From Dictyobacter aurantiacus (GTDB lineage: Bacteria; Chloroflexota; Ktedonobacteria; Ktedonobacterales; Ktedonobacteraceae), in assembly GCF_003967515.1 (NCBI RefSeq), contig NZ_BIFQ01000001.1, positions 5,270,001-5,334,000 on the forward strand: 64,000 bases of DNA. The letters run 5' to 3'. Every line of letters starts with the position of its first letter. The first letter of the stretch is position 1. The position numbers were made by a program, and so were the translations under genes. Under the pieces are notes generated by a model. The model had not been told where the DNA came from. It saw only the letters and a program-made list of their open reading frames with translations, and did not search any database. Positions 1 to 8,971 of the stretch are shown here, in pieces.

Positions 1-1
1 G

Positions 2-1510
2 CTGGATAACGTGCGCGGCGCGCTGCAGTGGTGGGATGAATCCGGCGACGCCGTCAACGTGTTACGCATGGGCGCTGCGCTCAGATATTACTGGATCAGC
101 AGCGGGCATGCGGCCGAGGGCTATGGTTGGATCACGCAGACTCTGGACCGTACTCCCGGCTGTACGCCTGTGGTGCGCGCCCAGGCGTTGCTGGCCGCTG
201 GGATGCTGGCGCCCTATCAGGCTCAATATACGCGGTGGTGGCAGCTCTGTCAGGAGAGCAGGCACCTGTTTCAGGAGCTTGGCGATGGGAGGGGGATGGC
301 CGAGGCGCTCAACGAGCTTGGACTGGCGGCCCGCTGGCACGGAGAGCTGGCACGAGCGCATCAGTTTCACGCCGAGAGCCTGAATTTGTGGCGGGCATGC
401 GCTGATCAGCAGGGGATCGCTAGCACGCAGCTGCACCTGGCCAGGGTCCTCTATGCGCAATCCGGCTATCATGCGGCCCGTGAGCTAACACTGCAGAGCC
501 TGCAGCACTTCCGCGTCCTGGGTCAGCGTCAGGGGATCGCCCGATCTTTGATGTTGCTGGCGTTTATCGTGAGCTATTACCAGGAACATCGGCGCGCCCT
601 GATGCTGGCCGAAGAGAGTCTGGACCTGTTTCGAGCGTTGGGTGTGCAGTGGGAGATGGCTGGTCAACTTCAATCCGCGGCGAAACTGGCTCTACGCCAG
701 AATGATAGCGCGCGGGCATTGGCGTATACCGAGGAAAGCCTGGTGGTCGCCAGGCGCGCGGGCAATCGCGAAGCCGTGGCTAGTGGCCTCCACTTGCTAG
801 CCCTCCTGCGCTGGAAGCGGGGCGCGTGGGAAGAAGGGCGACAGCTCCTGACCGAGAGTCTGGTTCTCTATGAGGAACTGGACTGTCAGGAAGGGATCGC
901 CGATGTGCTCCTGACGTATTCCCAATTGGCGTCTGTGCGCAAGGAATATACGGAAGCACGGATGCATCTGGAACGCTGCCTGCGGATCCTCTTGCGCCAG
1001 GAGAACAAGCCGGCGCTTATCGCCAGCCTGGTGACGCTGGCGCGGCTGGCCGCGCGTGAGGGGCGGACCGACTGGAGCATTCGCCTGCTTGCGGCCAGCG
1101 ATGCCCTGCGTGAAGCGATTGGTCGTCAGCCTTTTCCCCTCACGGATGCCTATCGGCGCACCGCGATGCTGGTCGCTTCTATACCGGAGAAAAGGGAATT
1201 TACCAGCGCCTGGCGGGCGGGACGCGCCATGACCCCCGCTCAGGCCGTAGCGGCGCGTGAAGAAAGCCCTCTCCTCGATCCATCCCCACGCAGCAATCCC
1301 ACGCACTTCTTGTCTCCGGTCCATCTGACGGCCCGTGAGCGCGAAGTGTTGCACCTGATCACCCTCGGCCTGACCAATCCGCAGATCGCCCGGCTCCTGC
1401 TCATCAGCCCCGTCACGGTCAACGCCCACGTACGCTCTATCTATGACAAACTGGCCGTATCCTCGCGCAGCGCCGCTACCCGCTACGCGCTGCAGCACCA
1501 TCTCTTCTGA
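2..1510 (+). CDS. LuxR-family regulator, TPR and HTH part (5' truncated by window)
   Basis: The reading frame is open from the window edge, so the N-terminal part, expected to hold an NB-ARC/AAA-type ATPase, lies outside. What remains starts in a segment typical of the region after that ATPase (LDNVRGALQWWDESGDA). It continues as helical TPR-like repeats over about 350 residues, with recurring motifs such as ARALAYTEESLVVARR. It ends in a GerE/LuxR helix-turn-helix in the last 60 residues (LTAREREVLHLITLGLTNPQIA, then TVNAHVRSIYDKL). This is the large STAND regulator type in which ligand sensing by the repeats gates DNA binding. Target genes cannot be deduced. Confidence 0.88.
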   Translation: MDNVRGALQWWDESGDAVNVLRMGAALRYYWISSGHAAEGYGWITQTLDRTPGCTPVVRAQALLAAGMLAPYQAQYTRWWQLCQESRHLFQELGDGRGMAEALNELGLAARWHGELARAHQFHAESLNLWRACADQQGIASTQLHLARVLYAQSGYHAARELTLQSLQHFRVLGQRQGIARSLMLLAFIVSYYQEHRRALMLAEESLDLFRALGVQWEMAGQLQSAAKLALRQNDSARALAYTEESLVVARRAGNREAVASGLHLLALLRWKRGAWEEGRQLLTESLVLYEELDCQEGIADVLLTYSQLASVRKEYTEARMHLERCLRILLRQENKPALIASLVTLARLAAREGRTDWSIRLLAASDALREAIGRQPFPLTDAYRRTAMLVASIPEKREFTSAWRAGRAMTPAQAVAAREESPLLDPSPRSNPTHFLSPVHLTAREREVLHLITLGLTNPQIARLLLISPVTVNAHVRSIYDKLAVSSRSAATRYALQHHLF

Positions 1511-1562
1511 TCCTATCCTCTCGTCTATTTATACTATTTGCGCTAACGACATCCATTTTTCA

Positions 1563-2627
1563 ATGGCCGAGAAATACTCCATTCAAACGATGTGTCTGCG
1601 CGCAGGTATAGGCTACACTCCTGGAAGAGATGGAAAGCATACATGCAGTGAAGCGAAAGGATGGGTAGATCAATTGGATAGTACATTGCAGCGGACAACA
1701 AAGGGGCTGCCTCCCCTGGCCTTTGTCAAAGCGGCCATCGCCAGCGAGGAGCACGAAGATGGCAATCGGGACCATGCCTTGATCGACGTGGAGAGCAGGC
1801 TGGCGGTTATCTGCGATGGCTTTGGTGATGTGCCCGGGGCCGCGCGGGCCGCACGCTTGGCTGCCAGGACGGTCAAGATACACTGGCGGCAGATGTTGTC
1901 CGCATTGGCGCGGGAATCCAGGCCATCTGGTGAGCAGCAGCCAGCATTCGATCTGGAGGCCAGTCTGCGTCAGCTGCTGGAGGAGGCCAGCACCGCGGTG
2001 CTGGCGCTGGATAAGCGCCTGGCGGATCACGCCAGGAAACAGGGGAGTCAACAAGAGCAGGAGAAAGAGGCTGAGAAGAGGAAGCCCGTGTATGCGGCGA
2101 CGACGATCGCTCTGGCGCTGTTGCTGCCACAGAGCGACGGTTATCTGGTGGGCTACGCGCACGTCGGCGACAGCCGGGTCTATCTGCTGCCCAAAGAGGG
2201 TCCGCTGCGGCGCCTGACCGCCGACGATGGCTACTTTGAGTGGAAGATCGGCAAAGATGAGCTGAATGCCGAGGATGCCCTGCGCATCGAGCAGGCCTCC
2301 TCAGCCGAGCAGCTATCCGAGCAAGACCGCGTCCATTTCGATAATCGCAACCGCATCTCGCAGTCGCTGGGAGATCAGGAAATCAAGCTCCATGTCGGCC
2401 AGACCACTATCCATGGCGGCGAGCGCCTGCTGCTCTCGACCGATGGCATCCACGATAATCTGACCGACGCCGAGATAGAGGAGACCGCGCGTAAGAGCAC
2501 GCGTACAACGGTAGCCCGCGAACTGCTCAAGCGCGTGGTCGAGCGCTCTAAACTGGGCAAGGAGGAGCACCTGCGCTCTAAAAAAGACGATATGAGCATT
2601 ATCGCCATCACCTGCTGTATGGGCTGA
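1563..2627 (+). CDS. PP2C-family serine/threonine phosphatase
   Basis: A predicted metal-dependent phosphatase. Visible PP2C motifs are the first acidic box (EHEDGNRDHALID), VICDGFGDVPGAA in place of the usual DGMGGH, the core strand YAHVGDSRVYLL, the STDGIHDNL box, and a final KKDDMSII. Length is about 350 residues with a cytosolic composition and no membrane segment. The start is uncertain. ATG 1563 gives the longest frame that does not overlap the upstream gene. ATG 1590 or TTG 1674, which has GAAAGG upstream, are alternatives that still keep the whole domain. The charged insert QEQEKEAEKRK lies between core motifs. It may act on Ser/Thr kinases such as the one at 28747-30657, but no kinase is adjacent. 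Confidence 0.85.
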   Translation: MAEKYSIQTMCLRAGIGYTPGRDGKHTCSEAKGWVDQLDSTLQRTTKGLPPLAFVKAAIASEEHEDGNRDHALIDVESRLAVICDGFGDVPGAARAARLAARTVKIHWRQMLSALARESRPSGEQQPAFDLEASLRQLLEEASTAVLALDKRLADHARKQGSQQEQEKEAEKRKPVYAATTIALALLLPQSDGYLVGYAHVGDSRVYLLPKEGPLRRLTADDGYFEWKIGKDELNAEDALRIEQASSAEQLSEQDRVHFDNRNRISQSLGDQEIKLHVGQTTIHGGERLLLSTDGIHDNLTDAEIEETARKSTRTTVARELLKRVVERSKLGKEEHLRSKKDDMSIIAITCCMG

Positions 2628-2660
2628 GGATTAGTTGGCTGGTGTGAGGGTGAGGACCAT

Positions 2661-2699
2661 ATAAAAAGGATGGGAAATCACATTTCCCATCCTTTTTAT
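2661..2699. terminator. Bidirectional intrinsic terminator
   Basis: A perfect 18-bp stem (2661-2678 with 2682-2699) closes on the 3-nt loop CAC, with an A tract at one foot and a T tract at the other. It can terminate both the phosphatase gene (+) and the iron permease gene (-), which converge here. Confidence 0.85.
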
Positions 2700-2754
2700 G
2701 TGGCGATTTTTTGTATGACCCGAACGGATTATAGGGTACATTGTCACGGCCGAG

Positions 2755-2785
2755 GAATAATCGGACGCGAGGTCCGAACCTATGA
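2755..2785 (-). repeat. REP-like hairpin at the FTR1 stop codon
   Basis: On the minus strand an ATAGGT head is followed by stem TCGGAC, loop CTCGC and stem GTCCGA (arms 2772-2777 and 2761-2766). The TAG of the head (2780-2782) is the stop codon of the iron permease gene. The stem differs from the common TCGGCC/GGCCGA form by paired changes. Confidence 0.8.
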
Positions 2786-3817
2786 GACGGGTTCGGCTAC
2801 GCGGGCGGGCGGCGTCTCCGGACGCTCCGCGGGCCTCTCTCCACGCTTGCGCGGCAGCAGGACGGTCTGGTAGCGGGCCAGGAAGTAGGAGCCGATGACG
2901 AGGATGGCCGCCAGGGCCTGCGCCACCAGGGTCTCGACCGTCGGGAAGACGGCGAACCACAGTCCCATCCAGCCGGGGATCGGCAGGTTGAGCGGGGTGG
3001 TCGAGATCCAGTGGGCCAGCTGCATCTCCTGCGCCTGCTCACCGACCATGACCAGCAGCACAGCGCCCAGCATGACGCCGGTCAGCACCAGCATCTTCTT
3101 GTAGGGGAGCCGGTGGTGTACCACGAAGGTCAGCGCGCCCACGATCCCGGTCAGGACCAGTCCGATCAGCACGCCGTAGAGGACGATCAGCGAGCCGACC
3201 TGGAGTCGCAGGGTCTGCAGGAACAGCACGACCTCGAAGCCTTCGCGATAGACCGAGGCGAAGCCAAGCAGGATCAGACCAGACATCAGGCGCGATTGTG
3301 AGTGGCCCTCTTCGTTTTTCTGGCTCAGCAGCTCTTTCTTGCGCTTATTGTGCATGGAGATCCAGCCGGTCCAGTAGATCTTATGGAAGAACCAGTTCAT
3401 GATCACCAGCAGCACGATGATAGCCAGCAGGCCCGTCGCCGCCTGGATGTCCAGGGCCGGTAGATTATTGGAGAGCGCGCTTAAAATACCCACCACCGCG
3501 AACCACGTCAGCACGACTGCGCCAAAGCCCATCGCCGAACCCATGGCGATCGGCTTCCGATAGCCCTGGTTTTTTCCCATCATACTGGCCGTAATGGCCA
3601 TCAACACCAGGATACACTCCAGGCCTTCGCGGAACACCAGGATACCGGTGTTCACAATCGCGGCCTCAGGAGTAATGTGGGCGGCGGTTGGATCGGGATT
3701 GCCGCTGGCTGTGATACCCTGCCATATCAAAAGCGCCGCGACCGCGATCGCGCCAATAATCAGCACAACTTTTCCCGCGAGGAAGGTGGGGCGTGCTATC
3801 GCTGAAGAGATCCTCAC
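2780..3817 (-). CDS. FTR1-family iron permease
   Basis: A predicted membrane permease for ferrous or ferric iron uptake, of the FTR1/EfeU family. Two copies of the signature REGxE motif are visible: LVFREGLECILVL near the N-terminus and ASVYREGFEVVLFL in the middle. Both lie within hydrophobic helices; about seven membrane segments can be seen. The GTG start at 3815-3817 is chosen because AAAGGA lies nine bases upstream. The longer frame to 3892 would start inside the operator region and has no ribosome site. No EfeO or EfeB partner lies beside it. The two iron-box-like palindromes upstream (3895-3949) suggest iron-dependent repression. The stop codon lies in a REP-like repeat. Confidence 0.93.
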   Translation of the reverse strand: MRISSAIARPTFLAGKVVLIIGAIAVAALLIWQGITASGNPDPTAAHITPEAAIVNTGILVFREGLECILVLMAITASMMGKNQGYRKPIAMGSAMGFGAVVLTWFAVVGILSALSNNLPALDIQAATGLLAIIVLLVIMNWFFHKIYWTGWISMHNKRKKELLSQKNEEGHSQSRLMSGLILLGFASVYREGFEVVLFLQTLRLQVGSLIVLYGVLIGLVLTGIVGALTFVVHHRLPYKKMLVLTGVMLGAVLLVMVGEQAQEMQLAHWISTTPLNLPIPGWMGLWFAVFPTVETLVAQALAAILVIGSYFLARYQTVLLPRKRGERPAERPETPPARVAEPVS

Positions 3818-3894
3818 GACATCAAATCCTTTCTGGTCATAATCGGGAGCGCGCGTCGTATGCACCCCCATGCAAAAAATCTTGCTCAGCATGA

Positions 3895-3949
3895 ATATTA
3901 GGGTGCCCTAATATCCGACTTCGCTACTAAGATATTAGGGCACCCTAAT
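3895..3949. promoter_or_regulatory. Two DtxR/IdeR-like iron-box palindromes
   Basis: Box 1 (3895-3914) has arms ATATTAGGG and CCCTAATAT around 2 nt. Box 2 (3934-3949) has arms ATTAGGG and CCCTAAT around 2 nt. Centres are 37 bp apart. TTAGG...CCTAA half-sites are typical of DtxR/IdeR/MntR metal repressors. The two boxes are also reverse complements of each other, so they can pair. Their position over the promoter of an iron permease supports the assignment; no such repressor gene is in the window. Confidence 0.75.
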
Positions 3950-3960
3950 GTTTTTGTCAA
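3932..3960 (-). promoter_or_regulatory. Promoter of the FTR1 gene
   Basis: On the minus strand, TTGACA (3955-3960) and TAATAT (3932-3937) are separated by 17 bp. Box 2 fills the spacer and overlaps the -10 element, and box 1 lies just downstream of the expected transcript start. This is a classic repression geometry and supports the GTG start at 3817. Confidence 0.65.
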
Positions 3961-4041
3961 GAGGAAGATGAACTCTGTGATCAATTGTAAGCAGGCTTAC
4001 AGTATAAATTCAAGCTCTGCCACATTGGTGGCGCGCATCTT

Positions 4042-5310
4042 CTATCCAGCTTGCCGCTGCTCTTCGGGTTGTGGTGCCACGGTAGAGATATGGATCGCCT
4101 CCCTGGGCAGATGGGGTTCGAGCAAGAAGGTTCCCAGGCTGGCCAGCAGGGCCAGTACGGTCCCGATCGCCCAGGGTAGGGCTGGATTGAGGCTGAAGGA
4201 TACCGTAAACATGGTGGGGGCCACAAACAGGGCCAGCGCCCAGGAGAACTGGAAGACTGCCAGGTAGCGGCCGCGTAGCGCCAGGGGACTGGCCTCTGTC
4301 GCCAGAGCGTTAGAGGTTGGAGCATGTAAGGCTTCCCCGAATGCCTGCGTACAGGTGGCGATGATGATGTAGGGAATGATGATGGTCTGTGGCATCGGGA
4401 GGGCCAGGATGTAGAGCAGACTCCACAGGGCCAGGATCAGTCCCGCCAGGATGAGGATGCGCGTGCGACGCATCGCTCGCAGGTGACGGATGAGAAAGGT
4501 CTGTAGAAATGCGATCAGCGCCGTGTTGAGTCCCAGGGCGACCCCGACTACCCAGATCGGGATATGCAGGGCGTCAGTGGCATAGACAGGCAGTCCCAGG
4601 CCAATCAGGCAGAAGCAGAGTGCGAAGGCGGCGTTGGTGACGATCAGTCCCAGAAAGGGTCGATCCCTCAGCACCATCCGGTAGCTTCCCTGTTGTGCAT
4701 TCTTATGCTCTGTGCTGTCCTCGCGCCGCTCGACCGGCACCAGGAAATAGAGCATGAGAGCCGCCACAAAGAAGCTGAGCGCATCAATCGCCACCACGCT
4801 ATAGTAGCCCGGCGTCCCCAGCGTCCCGATCAGCACGCCGGTCAGCGCATTGCCGATGCCGATGCCCGTTATCTGTGCGGCTCCCAGCAGGCCGAACCAG
4901 CGATCCCTTTCGCCGCCTTCTGAGAGCTCGCTCACCAGCGAAAAATAGGCCGACCAGAAGATACGCTGTCCGACATTGACCAGGATTGCCATGATAATGA
5001 GCAGCGGCATATCACGCACCAGCAGGTAGCCAAGGAAGCCAACCCCCTGCAGCAGCTGCGCGCCGATCACCAGCCGCCGCGCCCCAAAGCGATCCACCAG
5101 CGTCCCGGTCAACGGTATCACCGGAAAGGTGAAGACGGTCGCGATACTCAGCGCCACGCCCACCTCCGTCAGCGGCAGCGCGGCGATCACATGGAAATAC
5201 AGCAGCGAGAACGGCGCGAACAGCCCCGTCCCCAGTGCATCTATGAGCAGTATAAGTAAAAAGCTTTTTGTCCCTTTCCGCCGGGGAATACCCAATTGTT
5301 GAGCCAGCAT
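4042..5310 (-). CDS. MFS transporter (drug-efflux type)
   Basis: A 12-helix major facilitator superfamily protein of about 422 residues. The loop between helices 2 and 3 reads GTLVDRFGARRLVIG, the family's G-x-x-x-D-R-x-G-R-[RK] motif. Hydrophobic helices fill the rest and the tail is short and polar. Substrate cannot be read from sequence; related proteins export small drugs or metabolites. ATG 5308-5310 is preferred because AAGGAAAG stands ten bases before it. The GTG at 5331 would place that ribosome site inside the coding frame. It is a single gene with its own upstream region. Confidence 0.88.
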   Translation of the reverse strand: MLAQQLGIPRRKGTKSFLLILLIDALGTGLFAPFSLLYFHVIAALPLTEVGVALSIATVFTFPVIPLTGTLVDRFGARRLVIGAQLLQGVGFLGYLLVRDMPLLIIMAILVNVGQRIFWSAYFSLVSELSEGGERDRWFGLLGAAQITGIGIGNALTGVLIGTLGTPGYYSVVAIDALSFFVAALMLYFLVPVERREDSTEHKNAQQGSYRMVLRDRPFLGLIVTNAAFALCFCLIGLGLPVYATDALHIPIWVVGVALGLNTALIAFLQTFLIRHLRAMRRTRILILAGLILALWSLLYILALPMPQTIIIPYIIIATCTQAFGEALHAPTSNALATEASPLALRGRYLAVFQFSWALALFVAPTMFTVSFSLNPALPWAIGTVLALLASLGTFLLEPHLPREAIHISTVAPQPEEQRQAG

Positions 5311-5331
5311 AGCAGAAATTCTTTCCTTCAC

Positions 5332-6025
5332 AGTAGAACCAGGACCACATTAAACAGAGCATTCAAATATAACACATATAGCAAAATTAATCCTCTTCAG
5401 CAGAGACAACTAGTCTGACCCTAATGTGACATCATTTCCAACCAATGCATGTACAAAAATGGTATAAAATCTCCTCTCCGTACGATCATGTTTCCCCGAA
5501 CCACGACCTTCCTTATCATAGGACGTAGTACTTTTGGTGGGGACGAAAAAGGCTTGCTGCTAGCTGGTGGGCCGGTTTACGGAGCAAAGCTGGCTTGAAG
5601 GGCCAGAAAATATCGAGTATATAGATGATTGACAGCCCTGCGGTCGCAAAATGGTCTGTTACACGTCAGTAAGTATCATTCGTAGTGCGTTTGTCTCTTA
5701 GCGCATTTTCTGTAGTGTAAGTATCCTGTATATATCTTCTGACCGTTTCTGTGTCTTATGGTTGCATTTTATGCATTTCGCCATGAGATTAGCCAGCGCG
5801 TTGTACGCAGGTGCTGGCAGGCACTATCGTATCTTCAGGCAGCGGTAAGCTAGCCATAGCTTACCGCTTTTCTTTCTTCAACTGACGCTTTAGCTTAGAA
5901 ATTGCTGAGAACGGGTGGTTTTAGCCAAGAATTCGTTAAGAAAACTGAGAAAAAACTGAAACCTCCTTCTCCAATTATACGTAGTATAGTCATGAACGAT
6001 ACGAATGATAAACGGGGGATTGCAC
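5332..6025. other. Gene-free region of about 690 bp, possible small RNA
   Basis: No convincing coding frame on either strand. There is a TTGACA at 5629-5634 without a clear -10 at standard spacing. A strong plus-strand terminator-like hairpin occurs at 5841-5876 although no coding frame precedes it. A structured or small RNA ending at that hairpin is possible. No known RNA family was recognised. Confidence 0.35.
5841..5876 (+). terminator. Intrinsic terminator without an upstream gene on this strand
   Basis: A 12-bp perfect stem (5841-5852 with 5857-5868, sequence AGCGGTAAGCTA and its complement) with loop GCCA is followed by a T-rich run TTTCTTTC. The nearest plus-strand gene upstream is several kilobases away, which suggests a short non-coding transcript. 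Confidence 0.7.
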
Positions 6026-6265
6026 ATGCAGAATGTTTCACCTGTTCGTTTTCAAGATGACGATGAGAATGATAATTTCGCTGATATTGATCGTCTCTTT
6101 TCCAAATTAGAGCACTTTGATCCGCCTGCCGACATGGTCTCGCGTATCATGGGGGCTGTCAATAAGTTGCCGCCGTATCCTCTGATGGAGAAGTTGCTGC
6201 GCGAGCAATCCTTCCCGCTTGAAGAGGGCATGATCGTGCGACACGACGATAAAGATCCATCCTAG
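6026..6265 (+). CDS. Small acidic hypothetical protein
   Basis: A 79-residue protein with a very acidic N-terminal third (FQDDDENDNFADIDRLFSKLE) and a more neutral helical C-terminus. No domain was recognised and there are no membrane segments or cysteines. ATG 6026 is chosen because GGGGGA lies six bases upstream; the in-frame ATG at 6005 precedes that ribosome site. The segment DPPADMVSRIM resembles linkers of small anti-sigma-type proteins, but no zinc-binding motif is present, so no function is proposed. Confidence 0.6.
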   Translation: MQNVSPVRFQDDDENDNFADIDRLFSKLEHFDPPADMVSRIMGAVNKLPPYPLMEKLLREQSFPLEEGMIVRHDDKDPS

Positions 6266-6384
6266 CCTGCTTAGAGGAGTGATCGAGGTGGGGTGAGAAG
6301 GGAAGGGAAGGTATTGATTGACACAAGGTCCGCCTTTTTGGTGAAACAGGGTGTGAGGATGTGTGGAAGAGCTGGAAAACAACC

Positions 6385-6415
6385 ACAAAAAAGCGACAAC
6401 CGCAACGATTGTCGC
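6385..6415 (-). terminator. Intrinsic terminator of the response-regulator operon
   Basis: On the minus strand the stem AGCGACAA/TTGTCGCT (6408-6415 with 6391-6398) is followed by six T residues (6390-6385). It lies about 80 bp past the last gene of the 7242-6496 operon. Nothing else is seen in 6266-6495. Confidence 0.75.
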
Positions 6416-6495
6416 TGTGACGCACGTATTTCACAGAGCATGCCTACAGCTTAGAGCCGTGTGCAAGATAGAGGTTTTTTTCTGGCGCGCACCAA

Positions 6496-6687
6496 CTAGG
6501 CAATCTGGTCCGAAAGTTTTCCTGTCGAGACCAGCCAGCGAATGAACTCCAGGCGCCGCTTCACGATCTGGGCCTGATTCTTCTCTCTTTCGCTGTAGTC
6601 CTTACGGAGCTTGCTTAGTTGAACAACCTCATTTTCAGCAAATCCACCCTTACGCAGAATTTCACGATCTTCGTAGCGGTCCGTCAT
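6496..6687 (-). CDS. Small basic hypothetical protein, helical
   Basis: A 63-residue, highly charged, probably helical protein (MTDRYEDREILRKGGF, then RKDYSEREKNQAQIVKRRLEF). A strong ribosome site, AAAGGAGG, stands seven bases before the ATG, so it is very likely translated. It begins 27 bp after the end of the receiver protein gene and is probably co-transcribed with it, which hints at a role in the same signalling path. No family was recognised. Confidence 0.6.
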   Translation of the reverse strand: MTDRYEDREILRKGGFAENEVVQLSKLRKDYSEREKNQAQIVKRRLEFIRWLVSTGKLSDQIA

Positions 6688-6714
6688 ATGAGCCTCCTTT
6701 GGTACTAAGAAGAA

Positions 6715-7242
6715 TTAGTGAGCAGGTGAGATTGGCAGCATGCGTTGAATGCGCTTCAGAAGCGCCTGTAAAGGGTACGGCTTTGGCAAGTGATCCAAAG
6801 TCAGGCGCGTCTCTCCACGTTCGCGCATATACAAGCGTGCATGGCTAGCTGAACTCGACGTAATGAGAACGGGGATGGATGCCAGTGAGCGCAATGCTTG
6901 CAAGACATCCCAGCCATGAATTTCTCCTGTCAGTTCAAGATCAAGCACTACGAGATCGGGAATCGCGTGATGGAGAGTAGTGATCGCAAGCTCACCACTA
7001 TGTACGGTGACGACGGTATAACCTTGTGCAGTTAATGTATCAGTTTCCAGCGTGGCGAGTGTTGGATCATCTTCAACCACCAGGATGTTGTATGTGCTTT
7101 TGGCCCCGCCCTCCTGTGGCTGGCCGGGCGTTCCACTATCCGAGAAACGTGATGGCCCGGATCGCTCATCAGCAGGCGATCCCTCCATCCCATGTGTCTG
7201 GCTGCCCTCCGATGAATCGTTCGCAGCGCTTTGGTCGTGCAT
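6715..7242 (-). CDS. Single-domain response regulator (receiver only)
   Basis: About 50 N-terminal residues are polar and probably disordered. A CheY-like receiver follows at residues 52-172. The acidic pair is E58-D59, the phosphoacceptor is D101 in LVVLDLELTG, the Thr/Ser switch is in LITSSSAS, and the conserved Lys is K154 in LPKPYP. There is no output domain, so it probably acts by protein contact. AGGATG upstream of ATG 7242 supports the start. No histidine kinase is adjacent. The small gene 6496-6687 follows in the same operon. Confidence 0.87.
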   Translation of the reverse strand: MHDQSAANDSSEGSQTHGMEGSPADERSGPSRFSDSGTPGQPQEGGAKSTYNILVVEDDPTLATLETDTLTAQGYTVVTVHSGELAITTLHHAIPDLVVLDLELTGEIHGWDVLQALRSLASIPVLITSSSASHARLYMRERGETRLTLDHLPKPYPLQALLKRIQRMLPISPAH

Positions 7243-7502
7243 ACGGGCATCCTGCTTCCGCTAGCTACCATACCTTCAACCAACCGGGCAGAACACTTCC
7301 TGCAACGCAGATTGTGTCTTCAGACTGAGATTGTCGCTGCTGCGACACCATAGAGAAAGAATGTCCAGGTGATGTGCTAACTTTCTCTATGTACAGCTTA
7401 CCTGATGATGAGTGAGAATCACGTGAATATCTGAGCAGTTGTGTGAAATTCGTGTGAAAATTTGTTGTTTTTGCCCGCGCCTACGGGGGCCCATTTCGTA
7501 CG

Positions 7503-7538
7503 CAGAGGGGAAATCGGGCGCAAGGCCCGAACCCACGA
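7503..7538 (-). repeat. REP-like hairpin, TCGGGC/GCCCGA stem variant
   Basis: Stem arms 7513-7518 (TCGGGC) and 7524-7529 (GCCCGA) flank the loop GCAAG, with the usual GAGGGGAAA before and ACCCACGAG after. It lies in the 545-bp space between the divergent receiver and epimerase genes. A degenerate second copy (GCCCGCGCCTACG) lies at about 7482. The rest of the space shows nothing clear. Confidence 0.7.
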
Positions 7539-7787
7539 GGATTCTGCTTAAAATATATATTGACATGCCTTGCCCTTCTTCGTATACTGATTTCTGTCAT
7601 TTCTCCTGGTCTGGTCGTCCACCGTCGGATGGCTTTCCGCTGCTGCAAGCCGTTGATCAGCTCATGTGTATCTATTGTGTAATCCTCTTTTCCTGTTTTT
7701 GCGAGGTGACAGGGTGGTAAGCCCTTTCTGGCTGTGCACGCTACAGTGTCTGCCCTTTCTATTCTGATGTAGAAATGGATTCCTTTC

Positions 7788-8687
7788 ATGAAAGTATTGA
7801 TCACCGGTGCCCTGGGCTTTATTGGTCGTGCGCTAACCGAGTATCTTGGGCGGCGCGGGCATGAGCTGCGGCTGCTGGATATCGCTGATCCTACGGCGGT
7901 CTCGATGTATAACCCAGTGAAGCACGAGCGCGAGACGCGGTCCATCAAGCTGGACTGGCCCTTTGTGCGGGGTGAGATTACTGATCCGGTCGCGGTCGCC
8001 GAGGCTGTGCGAGGGGTGGAGGCCGTGGTGCACCTGGGTGGCATCCCTGTGAATATCCCGGATCAGGGGGCCACTATTTTCCGTACTAACGCGCTGGGGA
8101 CCTTCGTGGTGCTGGATGAGGCGCGCAAGGCGGGGATTGCCCGCTGCATCTGCGCGTCGAGTGTGAACGCGTTTGGCACCTTTTACTGGCGCCTGAGCCG
8201 CCACCCTATCCCCTATACGCGTCTGCCACTGGAGGAGGAGTATCCACCGGCCCCGGAAGATCCCTATAGCTTGAGTAAGCTGGTGACCGAAGAGACGTGC
8301 GCGGCCTTCCATCGCGGCTACGGAATGACCACGGCGGCCCTGCGCTTTACCTTTGTGTGGCCCGAGGAGATGTATCAGCGCCTGCGGGGCGACCTGAAGA
8401 TGACGGATCAGTGGCATGATGACCTGTTTAGCTGGCTGCATGTGCATGACGCCGTCGAAGGCATCGAGCAGGCGCTGCTATGTCCCGATCTGCCCGGTTA
8501 CGGGGCCTATAACATGTGCGCCAGCGACACCTGTTGGCCCGAACCGACCGTCAAGCTGCTGGAGCGCTTCCGTCCCGATCTCCTCTCGGCCCTATCGCGT
8601 CCTCTACAGGGACGCGAGTCGTTGCTCTCCATCGAGAAGGCCCGGCTCACCTTTGATTTCTCGCCCCGCTACCGCCTCGGCGACTAA
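7788..8687 (+). CDS. NAD-dependent epimerase/dehydratase family protein (extended SDR)
   Basis: A 299-residue Rossmann-fold sugar-nucleotide or uronate-type dehydrogenase. The N-terminal dinucleotide motif TGALGFIG (residues 6-13) begins the protein, an aspartate follows strand 2 (LLDIADP), and the catalytic pair is Y-S-L-S-K in EDPYSLSKLVTEE with an upstream serine in CASSVNAFG. The substrate-binding C-terminal half is shorter than in GalE-like enzymes, closer to uronate dehydrogenases, but the substrate is not certain. The ribosome site is weak. A terminator-like hairpin follows the stop codon. Confidence 0.87.
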   Translation: MKVLITGALGFIGRALTEYLGRRGHELRLLDIADPTAVSMYNPVKHERETRSIKLDWPFVRGEITDPVAVAEAVRGVEAVVHLGGIPVNIPDQGATIFRTNALGTFVVLDEARKAGIARCICASSVNAFGTFYWRLSRHPIPYTRLPLEEEYPPAPEDPYSLSKLVTEETCAAFHRGYGMTTAALRFTFVWPEEMYQRLRGDLKMTDQWHDDLFSWLHVHDAVEGIEQALLCPDLPGYGAYNMCASDTCWPEPTVKLLERFRPDLLSALSRPLQGRESLLSIEKARLTFDFSPRYRLGD

Positions 8688-8703
8688 TCTCCACTTCCTG
8701 ATC

Positions 8704-8740
8704 GGCAATAGGCATCTGTCCTACGCGAATGCCTGTTGCC
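8704..8740. terminator. Hairpin after the epimerase gene
   Basis: A 12-bp stem (8704-8715 with 8729-8740; GGCAATAGGCAT against its complement with one G-U pair) lies 17 bp past the stop codon. It lacks a clear T tract, so termination is likely but not certain. Confidence 0.45.
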
Positions 8741-8971
8741 GCGCCCCCATCTCCATGGGGAAATTCCCTATTGCCGCTCCACCTTTTCTACGCCCCATTA
8801 TTTTCTGACTGCGCGCCTCGATTGGCTTTCCGGGCTGCTGTATCTGTGTATGCAAATGATGGCAATTTTGCCTATTTACAGTCATCGATCAGCTCTTGTA
8901 AGATAGCTGCAGATGTACATATGAAGTGCCACAAGACATTCGGATTGCCTGACGGCTGGAAAGGTTGTGCG

